From: CAYJLF01 sp964371055
GTDB lineage: Bacteria > Eisenbacteria > RBG-16-71-46 > CAIMUX01
Direction of reading: 5' to 3'
Assembly: GCA_964371055.1 (NCBI GenBank)
Contig: CAYJLF010000025.1
Span: 10,029 to 74,028, forward strand
Length of the DNA: 64,000 nucleotides
Made by a program: the position numbers and the translations under genes. Below, piece after piece: positions 51,085 through 60,941 of the stretch. How positions within the stretch are numbered: the first letter of the stretch is position 1; each line of letters begins with the position of its first letter. The notes under the pieces were generated by a model. It had not been told where the DNA came from. It saw nothing but the letters and a program-made list of their open reading frames with translations, and did no database searches.

Positions 51085-51600
51085 ATGGCCCAGGGGTGGC
51101 GGGCGGTGGTGGCCGCGGATGACGGCGAGTTCTGGCTGGCGATCTGCCGCGAGGCAGGTGAGTTTGCCGGTCGGCTTCTGCCGGTCCGCAGCGGACGCGA
51201 CTGTCTCCGGGCGATCGAAGACCCACGAGTTCGACTGGTAGTCCTGGACAGCTCTCTCCGCGACGCGACCGGCGCGCACTTGGTTCACCTTGTGCGTCGT
51301 ATCCGGCCCGATCTCGGGATCGCCGTCACGTTCGACCGGTCGGATCTAGAGCAGGAACGGGAGGCGCGCCAGGCGGGGATCCTCTACTACGGGGATCGTC
51401 GCGGAGTGCGGGAGATCGCCGCCGTTCTGAGGAAGAGCATGACCGCATCGGTTCCGGCTAACGGCGCCGCGGCCGCGGTGGATGGGGCGGATGAGGCGGG
51501 GCGGACGGGCGGGGAGGATGATCGCTCGCCGGCGCCAGGGGGCGTGGGCGAGCGGGCTGCGGCGCCGGTTGACCGGCCGAAGGCGGGGAACCCGGGTTGA
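51085..51600 (+). CDS. Single-domain receiver-like protein with disordered tail
   Basis: A 171-residue protein; ATG 51085 with GCAGGGAGACCGG upstream (an in-frame ATG at 51058 is weaker). Residues 5-118 read as a CheY-like receiver: acidic pair Asp12-Asp13 (VVAADDGEFW), putative phosphoacceptor Asp55 (RLVVLDSSLRDATG) and Thr/Phe in the beta4 position (GIAVTFDRSD). The conserved beta5 Lys-Pro is absent (ILYYGDRRG), so phosphorylation signalling may be altered. The tail (about 120-171) is Ala/Gly/Asp-rich. It is the only gene behind the sigma-54-like promoter. Confidence 0.65.
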   Translation: MAQGWRAVVAADDGEFWLAICREAGEFAGRLLPVRSGRDCLRAIEDPRVRLVVLDSSLRDATGAHLVHLVRRIRPDLGIAVTFDRSDLEQEREARQAGILYYGDRRGVREIAAVLRKSMTASVPANGAAAAVDGADEAGRTGGEDDRSPAPGGVGERAAAPVDRPKAGNPG

Positions 51601-51666
51601 GTTCACGGCGATGGGCTGTGTTGGGTGGGGGGACGCTGGGGCGCAAGATTCAGCGGCCGTGAACTC
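51599..51666. repeat. Perfect 11-bp inverted repeat
   Basis: GAGTTCACGGC (51599-51609) and GCCGTGAACTC (51656-51666) enclose a 46-base G-rich loop. The left arm overlaps the TGA stop of the receiver-like gene. There is no T-run after it, so it is not an obvious intrinsic terminator; it may be an RNA structure at the end of that transcript or a protein site. Confidence 0.5.
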
Positions 51667-51747
51667 CAATTGAGGACACGGAATCGGCGACCGGGCGCCC
51701 CGGTCGCCGTCCGGTCGGTCCGTCGGCCCGGCGGGCGAGGAGGAGTC

Positions 51748-52005
51748 ATGGCGGAGATCAAGGAACCGAAAGCCCGGCCGGCCGGGAACGTCGAAGTGCG
51801 CATCGACGAGTGCAAGGGATGCGGCTACTGTGTCGACGCGTGTCCGACGAACGTGCTGGTGCTTTCCCGCCAGTTCAACCGCATGAGCTACAACTACGCC
51901 GAGTATATCGGCGAAGGCTGCACGGGCTGCGGGATCTGCTTCTACGCCTGCCCCGAGCCGGGCGCCATCACCGTGTACAAACTGAAGGCCGGGGCCTCGG
52001 CCTGA
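51748..52005 (+). CDS. 2-oxoacid:ferredoxin oxidoreductase, ferredoxin (delta) subunit
   Basis: An 85-residue 2[4Fe-4S] ferredoxin-like subunit. Cluster motifs: CKGCGYCVDACP and CTGCGICFYACP (each C-x2-C-x2-C-x3-C-P). ATG 51748 follows GGAGGAG. It is the first gene of the operon 51748-54510 and passes electrons from the TPP-bound intermediate to free ferredoxin. I recognise it as the VorD/KorD type; the symbol is left blank because the oxoacid specificity is not settled. Confidence 0.93.
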   Translation: MAEIKEPKARPAGNVEVRIDECKGCGYCVDACPTNVLVLSRQFNRMSYNYAEYIGEGCTGCGICFYACPEPGAITVYKLKAGASA

Positions 52006-52019
52006 GGGAGGGCGTGATC

Positions 52020-53070
52020 ATGGCGATGGAACTACTCAAGGGAAACGAAGCGATCGTCAAAGGGGCGATTCTGGCCGGTTGCCGCGCCTACTACGGCTAC
52101 CCGATCACGCCCGCCAGCGAGATCGCCGAGGCGGCCGCCCGGTGGATGCCGAAGGTGGGGGGCGTCTTCCTCCAGGCCGAAAGCGAAATCGGCTCGATCA
52201 ACATGGTCTACGGCGCGGCCGCGGCCGGCGTGCGCTGCATGACCGCTTCCTCCAGCCCCGGCGTCAGCCTCAAACAGGAAGGGCTCTCCTACATCGCGGG
52301 GGCCGAACTGCCGTGCGTTTACGTCAACATCCAGCGGGGCGGACCCGGCCTCGGGAACATCGCGCCCGAGCAGTCCGACTACTTCCAGACGGTCAAGGGT
52401 GGAGGACACGGGAATTACCATGTCATCGCGCTCGCCCCGAACTCCGTGCAGGAGATGTGCGATCTGACCATGCTCGCCTTCGACCTGGCCGACCGCTATC
52501 GGAACCCGGTCTGCATCCTCGGCGACGGTTACATCGGCCAGATGATGGAGCCGTGCCGCTTCCCCAAGCCGGTGACGGAACTGCCCGACAAGCCCTGGGC
52601 CGTCGGGCCGGGGGCGGAGCGGCGGGACAACCTCGTCAGCTCCATCTTCCTCGAGTCGGATGACCTCGAGGCTCACATCCACGATCTCTGGGCCAAGTAC
52701 GCCGAGGTGGAGAAGAACGAAATCCGCTTCGAGGAGTACAAGCTGGACGGCGCCGAGCACGTCGTCATCGGCTACGGCATCGTCTCCCGAATCCTCAAGA
52801 CCGCCGTCGATACCGCGCGTCAGAAGGGGGTCAAAGTCGGGCTCCTTCGCCCCATCTCCCTCTGGCCTTTCCCCACCGCGCGGATCCGCCAGGTGGCCGA
52901 GACCGTGGAGGACATCCTCGTCGTCGAGCTGTCGATGGGACAGATGGTCGAGGATGTGCGTCTGGCGGTCGAGGGGCGCCGACCGGTGAAGTTCTACGGG
53001 CGGGTAGGCGGCAACGTGCCTTCCGCCGACGAGCTGGTGCAGCAGATCCTGCAGCTTCAGGGGGTGACCC

Positions 53071-53078
<8 letters not shown>
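52020..53078 (+). CDS. vorB: 2-oxoacid:ferredoxin oxidoreductase, alpha subunit (VorB/KorA type)
   Basis: Alpha subunit with the pyrimidine-binding and transketolase C-terminal domains. The 352-residue product starts at ATG 52020 after GGGAGGG. Conserved blocks: KGNEAIVKGAILAGCRAYYG, YPITPASEIAEAAARWMPK, MTASSSPGVSLKQEGLSYIA and VNIQRGGPGLGNIAPEQSDY. These match proteins annotated as 3-methyl-2-oxobutanoate dehydrogenase subunit VorB, although 2-oxoglutarate specificity (KorA) cannot be excluded by eye. The reaction is reversible CoA-dependent oxidative decarboxylation and marks an anaerobic or microaerobic metabolism. The stop overlaps the next ATG by 8 bases. Confidence 0.92.
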
Positions 53079-54510
<1,432 letters not shown>

Positions 54511-54616
54511 GGTTCGAAAGCCCCTCCGCCGCCCGGCCCTCTGCCGGGATGGGGCGGCGGAGGGCACGTTGTCCGTGCCGTCGGCACGGTAGACAGGTGG
54601 CATGGCCCGCACGGAG

Positions 54617-54687
54617 GCGGACCCGGGGTGAGAGGGATGCCGGATGACCGACCCGGCTGCCCGATCCGGGTCCGCTCCCGTTTTTTT
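54617..54687 (+). terminator. Intrinsic terminator-like structure after the oxidoreductase operon
   Basis: GCGGACCCGG (54617-54626) and CCGGGTCCGC (54666-54675) form a perfect 10-bp stem with a 39-base loop; a nested alternative is GACCCGG (54650-54656) with CCGGGTC (54666-54672). Seven consecutive T residues follow at 54681-54687. It is the only hairpin with a T-run that I found and separates the vor operon from the NtrC-type gene. Confidence 0.65.
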
Positions 54688-54728
54688 GTCCTCTTGCCCC
54701 GCGAGGGCCGCTGCCGGAATCTAACCGG

Positions 54729-56123
54729 GTGCAAACGCAGTTCGACAAGATCCTCATCGTCGAAGACGACGCCGACATGGCCGAGACCTGCCAGCGGCTC
54801 TTCCGCCGGGAAGGGCTGGAGGCCGAGGCGGTCTATGACGGCGTGACCGCGCTCGAGCGGCTCCGCCAGGATCCCGGTTTCGGCATCGTCCTGACGGACC
54901 TGCGCATGCCGGAGATGGACGGCACCGAGCTTCTGCGGCAGGCCAAGGAGATCCGCCCCGAGATCGACGTGATCATCATGACCGGCTACGGCACGATCCA
55001 GAATGCGATCCAGGCGATGAAGATCGGCGCCTCCGACTACATCACAAAGCCGTTCGACCGCGAGGAGCTCCTCCTGGCGGTCAACCAGATCCTCGAGCAG
55101 AAGCGCCTCCGCCGTGAGGTCCTCCGCCTGCGGGAGGAGCTCAAGACCACCTACGACTTCCCCAACATCGTCGGGCGCAGCCCGGCGATGCAGCGCGTCT
55201 TCGCGCGGATGCGGGCGGCCGCCGCCCACGACAGCTCCGTCTTGATCGTCGGCGAGACCGGCACCGGCAAGGAGGTCGTGGCCCGCGCCATCCACTACCA
55301 GAGCGCGCGGTCGGAACAGCCCTTCGTGCCGGTCAACTGCGCGGCGATCCCGCGCGATCTCTTCGAGAGCGAGCTCTTCGGTCATCGCAAGGGGGCGTTC
55401 ACCGGCGCCAGTCGCGACACGCTGGGTCTGGTGCGGGCGGCCGATCGCGGCACGCTCTTTCTGGACGAGATCGCGGAGATGCCGCCGGAGATGCAGGCGC
55501 GGCTCCTCCGCGTGCTGCAGGAGCGGATGGTGCGCGCGGTCGGGGCCGTGAACGAAATCCCGGTCGACGTCCGCTTCCTCGCCGCCACCATCTACCGCGG
55601 CGACCAGGCGATCCGCGAGGGGCGCCTGCGGCAGGATCTCTACTACCGGATCGGCGTCATGACGATCGAGCTCCCCCCGCTGCGCGACCGGACCGAGGAC
55701 ATCCCCTTCCTCGTGCAGCACTTTCTCGATCGCGGCAACAAGATCTTCCCGAACAAGATCGACGCGGTCGACCCGCGCGTGCTCGACCACTTCTCGGCCT
55801 ACGGCTGGCCGGGAAACGTGCGCGAGCTGAGCAACGTGATCGAGGGGCTCTTCGCGCTCGGCACGCAGGGGCGCATCCAATCGGAAGACTTGCCGGAGCA
55901 GTACCGCGGAGTCGCCGTGCGCACGGGCGATCCCGCCGCAGCCGCCGGAACGGGGGCGCTGGCGGACGCGGAGCGGGTCGCAGTGGAGCAGGCGCTGCGG
56001 GCCGCGCGGGGAAACAAGTCGCGCGCGGCCAGCATCCTCGGCATCTCCCGCACCCGGTTGTACAACAAGCTGCGGCAGTACGGACTCAGCGATTCCGGCG
56101 AGGACATCGCGGGGGACCGGTGA
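54729..56123 (+). CDS. NtrC-family sigma-54-dependent response regulator
   Basis: A 464-residue enhancer-binding protein with three domains. Receiver (about 10-125) with Asp57 in GIVLTDLRMPEMDG and the switch Lys in DYITKPFDREE. AAA+ domain (about 145-385) with Walker A GETGTGKE, sigma-54-contact motif GAFTGA in HRKGAFTGASRD, and Walker B LFLDEIAEM. Fis-type HTH (about 415-455; ALRAARGNKSRAASILGISR, TRLYNKLRQYGL). GTG 54729 has no ribosome binding site, and an AT-containing element (GGAATCTAAC) lies just before it. The overlapping downstream gene is its probable kinase. Confidence 0.95.
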   Translation: MQTQFDKILIVEDDADMAETCQRLFRREGLEAEAVYDGVTALERLRQDPGFGIVLTDLRMPEMDGTELLRQAKEIRPEIDVIIMTGYGTIQNAIQAMKIGASDYITKPFDREELLLAVNQILEQKRLRREVLRLREELKTTYDFPNIVGRSPAMQRVFARMRAAAAHDSSVLIVGETGTGKEVVARAIHYQSARSEQPFVPVNCAAIPRDLFESELFGHRKGAFTGASRDTLGLVRAADRGTLFLDEIAEMPPEMQARLLRVLQERMVRAVGAVNEIPVDVRFLAATIYRGDQAIREGRLRQDLYYRIGVMTIELPPLRDRTEDIPFLVQHFLDRGNKIFPNKIDAVDPRVLDHFSAYGWPGNVRELSNVIEGLFALGTQGRIQSEDLPEQYRGVAVRTGDPAAAAGTGALADAERVAVEQALRAARGNKSRAASILGISRTRLYNKLRQYGLSDSGEDIAGDR

Positions 56124-57673
56124 GTCCCCGCCGGCGGCCGCGTTCGATCCACTGGCATGCCGTCCGGGCGGCGGCCGTCGTCGTCGCGGTCCTCACCGCC
56201 GGCGCGGCGGTCATCCTCCGCCTGCTCCTCTCCTCGCCCACCGGACTGACCGCGACGCGAGCGGTCTTCGTGCTCGGCCTCCTCGTGGCCGTCACCGCCC
56301 TCGTCCTGACCCTCCTCTATCGACACACGCAGCGCCGGCTGATCGACGAACTCGACGCGCTCGTGCGGCTCGTCGAACGATCCGATCCCGACGTGGCGGT
56401 CTCCGGCCCGGCGCCGGATTTCGAGGTCGAGGAGTTCGCGCGCCTCCACCGCGCCTTCATCGCCTTCTTCGCCCGTTTCACCGCCAGCCGCGCGCGGCAG
56501 GAGCAGGCGGAGGAGACCCTCGGCTACGTCCTCCGCCATGCGGCCGACGCCATCGTGGTGCTCGATCGCGAGGGGCGGATCCTGTCGTGGAATCGAGGGG
56601 CCGAGGAGACCTTCGGCTTCACCGCCGAGGAGATGGAAGGAGCGCGCTACGAGCGTCTCGCCCCGGGCGGCGAGCTCGAGCCGGAGCTGCAGGCCCCGCT
56701 CGCGCCGGGTGAACGGGTGCCCGACCTGCGGACCCAGCGTTGCCGCCGTGACGGAGAGGTGATCGACGTCTCGCTCACCCGGTCGCGGGTGCCGCTCCCC
56801 GCCGGGGGGGAGGATCGCTTCGTCGAGATCCTGCGCGACATCAGCGCCACGCGCCGGCTGGAGGAGGATCTGCTGCGCAGCGAGAAGATGGCGGCGGTGG
56901 GGAAGATCTCCTCCAAGGTGGTGCACGAGATCCGCAATCCCCTCGCCTCGATCAACCTGAACGTCGATCTCCTGCTGGAGTCCTACGCCGCCGCCCCCGC
57001 GGTCGCCGACCCCGAAGCCCGCGATATCCTCGGCACGATCAAGCGCGAGGTGCGCCGTCTGAGCCAGATCACCGAGGAGTACCTGCAGTTCTCCCGGCTG
57101 CCGCGCGCCGCGTTTCAGCAGGAGCGGGTCAACGATCTCCTGGTCGAGCTGTCAGACTTCGTCCGTCCCCTCATCAGCCGCAAAGGGGTGCGTCTCACGC
57201 TGAACCTGGACGAGGACGATCCCGAGGCCGTGTGTGACGCCACGCTGCTGCGCCAGGCGCTCCTCAATCTTCTACGCAACGCCGTCGATGCGGTCGAGGA
57301 GGGGCAGGGCGAGATCCAGATGTCGACCCGCCTGGTCCGAGAGCCCGGGTTGAGCCCGCCCATCGGATCGACCGCGGATGCGCCGGTGGCGCCGGTCGCC
57401 GAGGTCGAGATCTCGGTCGAAGACAACGGCTGCGGCATCGCCGAGGAGATCCTCGAGCAGATCTACGACCCCTTCTTCACGACGAAGAAAGATGGCACCG
57501 GCCTCGGCCTCGCTTTGGTGCAGCGGGCGGTCTCGGAGCACAGCGGACGAATCCGCTGCGTCTCGCTGATCGGCAAGGGGACGATCTTCAGAGTCGCGAT
57601 CCCGTGCGTTCCGCCGATCGTCCCGGAGGCTGCGCCGGACTCTGAGCCGGAGGCAGCGCGCCCCACGGAGTGA
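56120..57673 (+). CDS. Membrane PAS-histidine kinase, partner of the NtrC-type regulator
   Basis: A 517-residue sensor kinase; GTG 56120 overlaps the regulator stop (GTGA), implying coupled translation. Two adjacent transmembrane helices (about 14-38 and 46-68) with almost no periplasmic loop, a HAMP-like linker, PAS (about 130-245; VLRHAADAIVVLDREGRILS, WNRGAEETFGFTAEEMEGAR), HisKA with His269 (ISSKVVHEIRNPLASINL), and HATPase_c (NLLRNAVDAVEEG, DNGCGIAEEILEQIYDPFFT, GTGLGLALVQRAVSEHSGRI). The lack of a periplasmic domain suggests that it senses an intramembrane or cytoplasmic signal. The last 86 bases are overlapped by the convergent gene on the other strand. Confidence 0.94.
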   Translation: MSPRRRPRSIHWHAVRAAAVVVAVLTAGAAVILRLLLSSPTGLTATRAVFVLGLLVAVTALVLTLLYRHTQRRLIDELDALVRLVERSDPDVAVSGPAPDFEVEEFARLHRAFIAFFARFTASRARQEQAEETLGYVLRHAADAIVVLDREGRILSWNRGAEETFGFTAEEMEGARYERLAPGGELEPELQAPLAPGERVPDLRTQRCRRDGEVIDVSLTRSRVPLPAGGEDRFVEILRDISATRRLEEDLLRSEKMAAVGKISSKVVHEIRNPLASINLNVDLLLESYAAAPAVADPEARDILGTIKREVRRLSQITEEYLQFSRLPRAAFQQERVNDLLVELSDFVRPLISRKGVRLTLNLDEDDPEAVCDATLLRQALLNLLRNAVDAVEEGQGEIQMSTRLVREPGLSPPIGSTADAPVAPVAEVEISVEDNGCGIAEEILEQIYDPFFTTKKDGTGLGLALVQRAVSEHSGRIRCVSLIGKGTIFRVAIPCVPPIVPEAAPDSEPEAARPTE

Positions 57674-59129
57674 TCGCCGCGCGCGAGACGGCGATCGAGG
57701 TGCCGGGAACCACGAGATCGGGTCCCGACGGGATGAATGGCAGCCAGCAGAGCTCGGCGGATGCGCCGGTCGCCGCCCCACGTTCCAGACATCCCAGCAC
57801 GAACGGCCTGAGCGCGATCGCGGTCGTCTCGTCGAGCTCAACCGGTGCTCCAGGTGCGACGGGTTGGCCCAGGGTCTCCGCCTCGGTCCAGTCGAGCCGG
57901 CGGCGGCTCAAGGCCAGAGCGCAGGTCCAGGCCGGACGCGGATGGCGTCCGCCAAAGGCCGGGATCCACAACGGACTCTCTCGCGTGATCAGCCGGTAGA
58001 ACGGCAGCCAGATCGGTCCGCGCTGCGCGTCGCGACGGCGCAGGTCGGCCGCGCGCAAGGCTGACGTCGCCGCGTGCGCCGCGCCTCCGGGGCCGGAGGG
58101 CCAGAGCGCCTGACTCATCACCGGTCGCATGCCGCCTGGGTCAGCGTGCCACGTCTGTCCGCAGATCGCGCAGCCGTGCAGCCGGGCACGCGGGTGCATC
58201 GGCAAGGGAGCGCTGCAGGCAGGACAGACCAGCGGAACCAGCCAGTCGCCGGGGGCGGCTCGCTCTCCACTTCCGTCGCCGCCCGCCTCACCGGAGAGCA
58301 CCGTGGCCTCTTCCTGCAACAGACGAAACGCCTCGAGCCGTTCGTCTTTCAGGTGTGCTGCTCCTCCGCCGTTGATGGCATCGATCAGCAACGCCCCCTC
58401 GCTCCCGTCGACCGCGTCGCGGTAGAAGAAGGCGAAGTAGGGAGCGTAGAGCCGTGAGAGCTCCGGCGCCGGGGCGAAGAGTTCGATCTCCCAGGCGGGG
58501 TCGACCGAGGTGCTGCCCCAGGCCCGCAGTTGCGCGGCCAGTCTGGTGCGCGCCTCGGCGGCGTCGAGCGCGCCGGGCAGAAGCGATCCTTCTTCGAGGT
58601 CGGTGATCGGCACCGCCTCGCAGGTCTGCGGCCGCAGGCCGAGGCTCAGCCGCCCGAGATCGAGCGTCGGGGTGTCGTCCAGGGTCAGTTCTCGCTGGCC
58701 GGCCTCGAAGCGGATGCGCGCCGCGTCGACGACGAAGGCCGCGCCGTGACGGCGCCTCTCGTCGACCAGTTCTTCCGGCGGCTCGACGGCGCGCCGCACG
58801 ATCCAGACCTCGGCGCGCAGGCGGTAGAAGGGGGAGTAGATCAACGGGGCGTCGTCGTCGAGCGCGCGGACGCGGGAGCCGCGCCGGCGCAGCTCACGCC
58901 GGGCCGCGATCGCGGCGTCGGGGCGCGAGAGACGCGGCGGCATCGCCAGGGCGGAGACCCGGGTTCCCGGCTCCAGGATCGCGAGGGCGAGGCCGCACCA
59001 GCCACACGAGGTCGCGCCATCGCCCTCGGTGTAGCGGACCGGTCCGCCGCAGCGCGGGCAGCGTCGGCGGATGATCAGGCCGGTGGTCGGTGACGCAGCG
59101 TTCGCCGGTTTGGCCTTCACCGGCGCCAT
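57588..59129 (-). CDS. Protein with two zinc ribbons, in an operon with an SPFH protein
   Basis: A 513-residue soluble protein. Zinc ribbon 1: Cys24, Cys27, Cys42, Cys45 (RRRCPRCGGPVRY ... SCGWCG). A second ribbon lies mid-protein (VCPACSAPLP ... GCAICG). Each is followed by a beta-rich domain containing an YSPFYRL / WLPFYRL motif, so the protein looks like an internal duplication. I do not recognise a named family; the nearest analogy is the zinc-ribbon member (YdjG-like) of SPFH/phage-shock-type operons. Its 3' end overlaps the convergent kinase gene by 86 bases. Confidence 0.8.
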   Translation of the reverse strand: MAPVKAKPANAASPTTGLIIRRRCPRCGGPVRYTEGDGATSCGWCGLALAILEPGTRVSALAMPPRLSRPDAAIAARRELRRRGSRVRALDDDAPLIYSPFYRLRAEVWIVRRAVEPPEELVDERRRHGAAFVVDAARIRFEAGQRELTLDDTPTLDLGRLSLGLRPQTCEAVPITDLEEGSLLPGALDAAEARTRLAAQLRAWGSTSVDPAWEIELFAPAPELSRLYAPYFAFFYRDAVDGSEGALLIDAINGGGAAHLKDERLEAFRLLQEEATVLSGEAGGDGSGERAAPGDWLVPLVCPACSAPLPMHPRARLHGCAICGQTWHADPGGMRPVMSQALWPSGPGGAAHAATSALRAADLRRRDAQRGPIWLPFYRLITRESPLWIPAFGGRHPRPAWTCALALSRRRLDWTEAETLGQPVAPGAPVELDETTAIALRPFVLGCLERGAATGASAELCWLPFIPSGPDLVVPGTSIAVSRAAITPWGALPPAQSPAQPPGRSAERTGSRL

Positions 59130-59143
59130 TTCTCAGCCGCGCC

Positions 59144-60181
59144 TCATCGCGGCGCCGCGTCCGCTTCCGGCTTCGCGCCCGCGACCTTCGCGCCGCACTC
59201 GGGGCAGAAACGCGCGTTCGCCGGCAACGCCGTGTGACAGGAGGCGCACGTCGCCGCGGCGGATGCGATGGAGGATGCTTCCGTCGCCGGAGTCGGCGTC
59301 GGCGCTACGGTGACGGACGCCGCGCGCGGCGGGGCCAACGTGCCCTGCAAGAGCGCCGGGACCAACCCCAGCCCGATGCCGGCCCCGATGCCCGCCTCGG
59401 CCGCCTGGCCGGCGGTGCCGCTTCCGGCCGCGCCGTGTCCGCCGATGGCGCGGGCCGCCTGGAAGCGGAGGAAGTCGTGCAGGTCACCGACCGCGTTCAG
59501 GCTGCTCCGCTCGTCGATCATCTGCTGCACCGTCTCCGGCGGGGTGATCGAGTTGACGTAGAACTCGACCAGCTCCAGCCCGTAGCGGGTGAAGTCCTCG
59601 CGGATCCGCACCTTGGCCGCCGCGGCCAGCTCGTTGTAGAGCGCCGGCAGGTCGAAGAGGCTCGTGACCTTCTCTCCCACCATGTCATTCAGGCGCGCCA
59701 CGATCACATCGCGCACGTAGTCCTCGAGCTCGGTCACGGCGAAGGCTTCGCGTGAGCCGACGAGCGTGTTGAGGAAGTTCATGGGGTGGGACACGCGCAG
59801 GCTGAAGCGCCCGTAGCCGCGCAGCCGCACCACGCCGAGCTCGCGGTCGCGGAAGACGACCGGGTTCTTCGTCCCCCACTTGAGGTCGCTGAAGACCTTC
59901 CGGTTGACGAAGATCACCGCGGCGCGGAAGGGGGATTGAAACCCGTACGGCAGCGCGAGCGCGCGGGTCAGCAGGGGGAGGTTCAAGGTGGAGAGGACAT
60001 GCCGGCCGGGCCCGAGCTGATCGAGGTACTTCCCGTCGCGGACGAAGATCGCCGTCTGGTTCTCCTGGACGATGAGCTGGGCTCCCATCTTGATGTCGGT
60101 CGAGCCATCTTCCGGCAGGCGGCGGACCATCTCCGCCGGACTGTGCACGGCCCACTCCAGCACTTCCACGAACACGGACAT
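59144..60181 (-). CDS. SPFH-domain protein with C-terminal zinc ribbon (YdjI type)
   Basis: A 345-residue protein; the start is preceded on the minus strand by AAGGGAG. Residues about 25-245 form an SPFH (stomatin/flotillin-like) domain: LIVQENQTAIFVRDGKYLDQ, LGPGRHVLSTLNLPLLTRAL, ADLK-type 'RKVFSDLKWGTKNPVVFRD', and RIREDFTRYGLELVEFYVNS. A Gly/Ala-rich linker leads to a C-terminal zinc ribbon (CASCHTALPANARFCPECG). This is the plan of YdjI-like 'virion core' SPFH proteins linked to envelope stress. It has no transmembrane helix, so membrane contact would be peripheral. Confidence 0.9.
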   Translation of the reverse strand: MSVFVEVLEWAVHSPAEMVRRLPEDGSTDIKMGAQLIVQENQTAIFVRDGKYLDQLGPGRHVLSTLNLPLLTRALALPYGFQSPFRAAVIFVNRKVFSDLKWGTKNPVVFRDRELGVVRLRGYGRFSLRVSHPMNFLNTLVGSREAFAVTELEDYVRDVIVARLNDMVGEKVTSLFDLPALYNELAAAAKVRIREDFTRYGLELVEFYVNSITPPETVQQMIDERSSLNAVGDLHDFLRFQAARAIGGHGAAGSGTAGQAAEAGIGAGIGLGLVPALLQGTLAPPRAASVTVAPTPTPATEASSIASAAATCASCHTALPANARFCPECGAKVAGAKPEADAAPR

Positions 60182-60201
60182 GGTCGCTCCCTTCGTGCGG
60201 G

Positions 60202-60732
60202 TCAGCGGTCTCCCAGGGTCTTGTCACGGGCCACGAGGCGTGCCTCGACGCGATCGAGGTCAGCGTCCACGTCGTCCAGGTAAGTCTGCAGGGCCGAGCG
60301 CGTGCGGGGCGGGAAGGGGGCTCCGCGCAACCGCTCGACCGCATCGTCCAAATCCTGGAAGAGAAGGAGGTCGGTCTCCAGCAGCCGCTCCAGCGTTTCT
60401 TCGCGCACCTGTGCGGCGTCGAAGAATCCGCTGAACCCATAGGGGGCGTAACGCACCGCGTCTGCGATCCCCTCGGTGCGACGCAGGCGGCGGTCTAAGT
60501 GCTCTGCCCCCGCGTCGAGCGATTGCTCGGTCAGCCGCGCGATCCGGTCCTCCAGCAGGGTGCGGACGATCTGGAGCTTGGCGAGGACCCGCCCGCGCAG
60601 CCGGGCGTCCTCCTCCCGCCGAAGCTCCTTCTCCTTGTACCCCCGGTACCCGGGCACGAGGTAGGCGAGATTCTCGAGGAATCGGGTCCCGCCCATCCGC
60701 GCGGCGGAGACCGGTCGGCCGGAATCGTGCAT
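60202..60732 (-). CDS. Helical charged protein, first gene of the SPFH operon
   Basis: A 176-residue protein with an excellent ribosome binding site (GGGAGGTGAC on the minus strand, 5 bases before ATG). It is nearly all helical: FLENLAYLVPGYRGYKEKEL, RLRGRVLAKLQIVRTLLEDR, LERLLETDLLLFQDLDDAVE. The LVPGYRGYKEKE segment at about 22-35 is distinctive. No family is recognised; in related SPFH/zinc-ribbon operons the corresponding place is held by a PspA-like coiled-coil protein, but this one lacks clear PspA motifs. Its stop is 20 bases before the SPFH gene. Confidence 0.8.
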   Translation of the reverse strand: MHDSGRPVSAARMGGTRFLENLAYLVPGYRGYKEKELRREEDARLRGRVLAKLQIVRTLLEDRIARLTEQSLDAGAEHLDRRLRRTEGIADAVRYAPYGFSGFFDAAQVREETLERLLETDLLLFQDLDDAVERLRGAPFPPRTRSALQTYLDDVDADLDRVEARLVARDKTLGDR

Positions 60733-60928
60733 GTCACCTCCCTCGGGTGCCGGTGCGCTTTGCATTCCGCAGCGACGGCGGCGCGGTTCCTGCAATGCGC
60801 CTGGGCGGTCCTGGCTCGCGGGCGCCGGCCGCGCATCCCGGAGGGGATGATCTGTCGCGGTTTGCGGCTCCGCCTCTTCCGTCCGCCTCTGCTGCCGAGG
60901 GACGTGATGCAACGCTCATGCCGCGGTG

Positions 60929-60934
60929 TATGAT
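60929..60934 (+). promoter_or_regulatory. Candidate -10 element immediately before the atypical sigma-54 activator
   Basis: TATGAT (5/6 to consensus) ends 7 bases before ATG 60942. No clear -35 (GATGCA at 60906-60911) and no Shine-Dalgarno sequence. If used, the transcript would be leaderless. Confidence 0.35.
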
Positions 60935-60941
60935 CGGCCCT

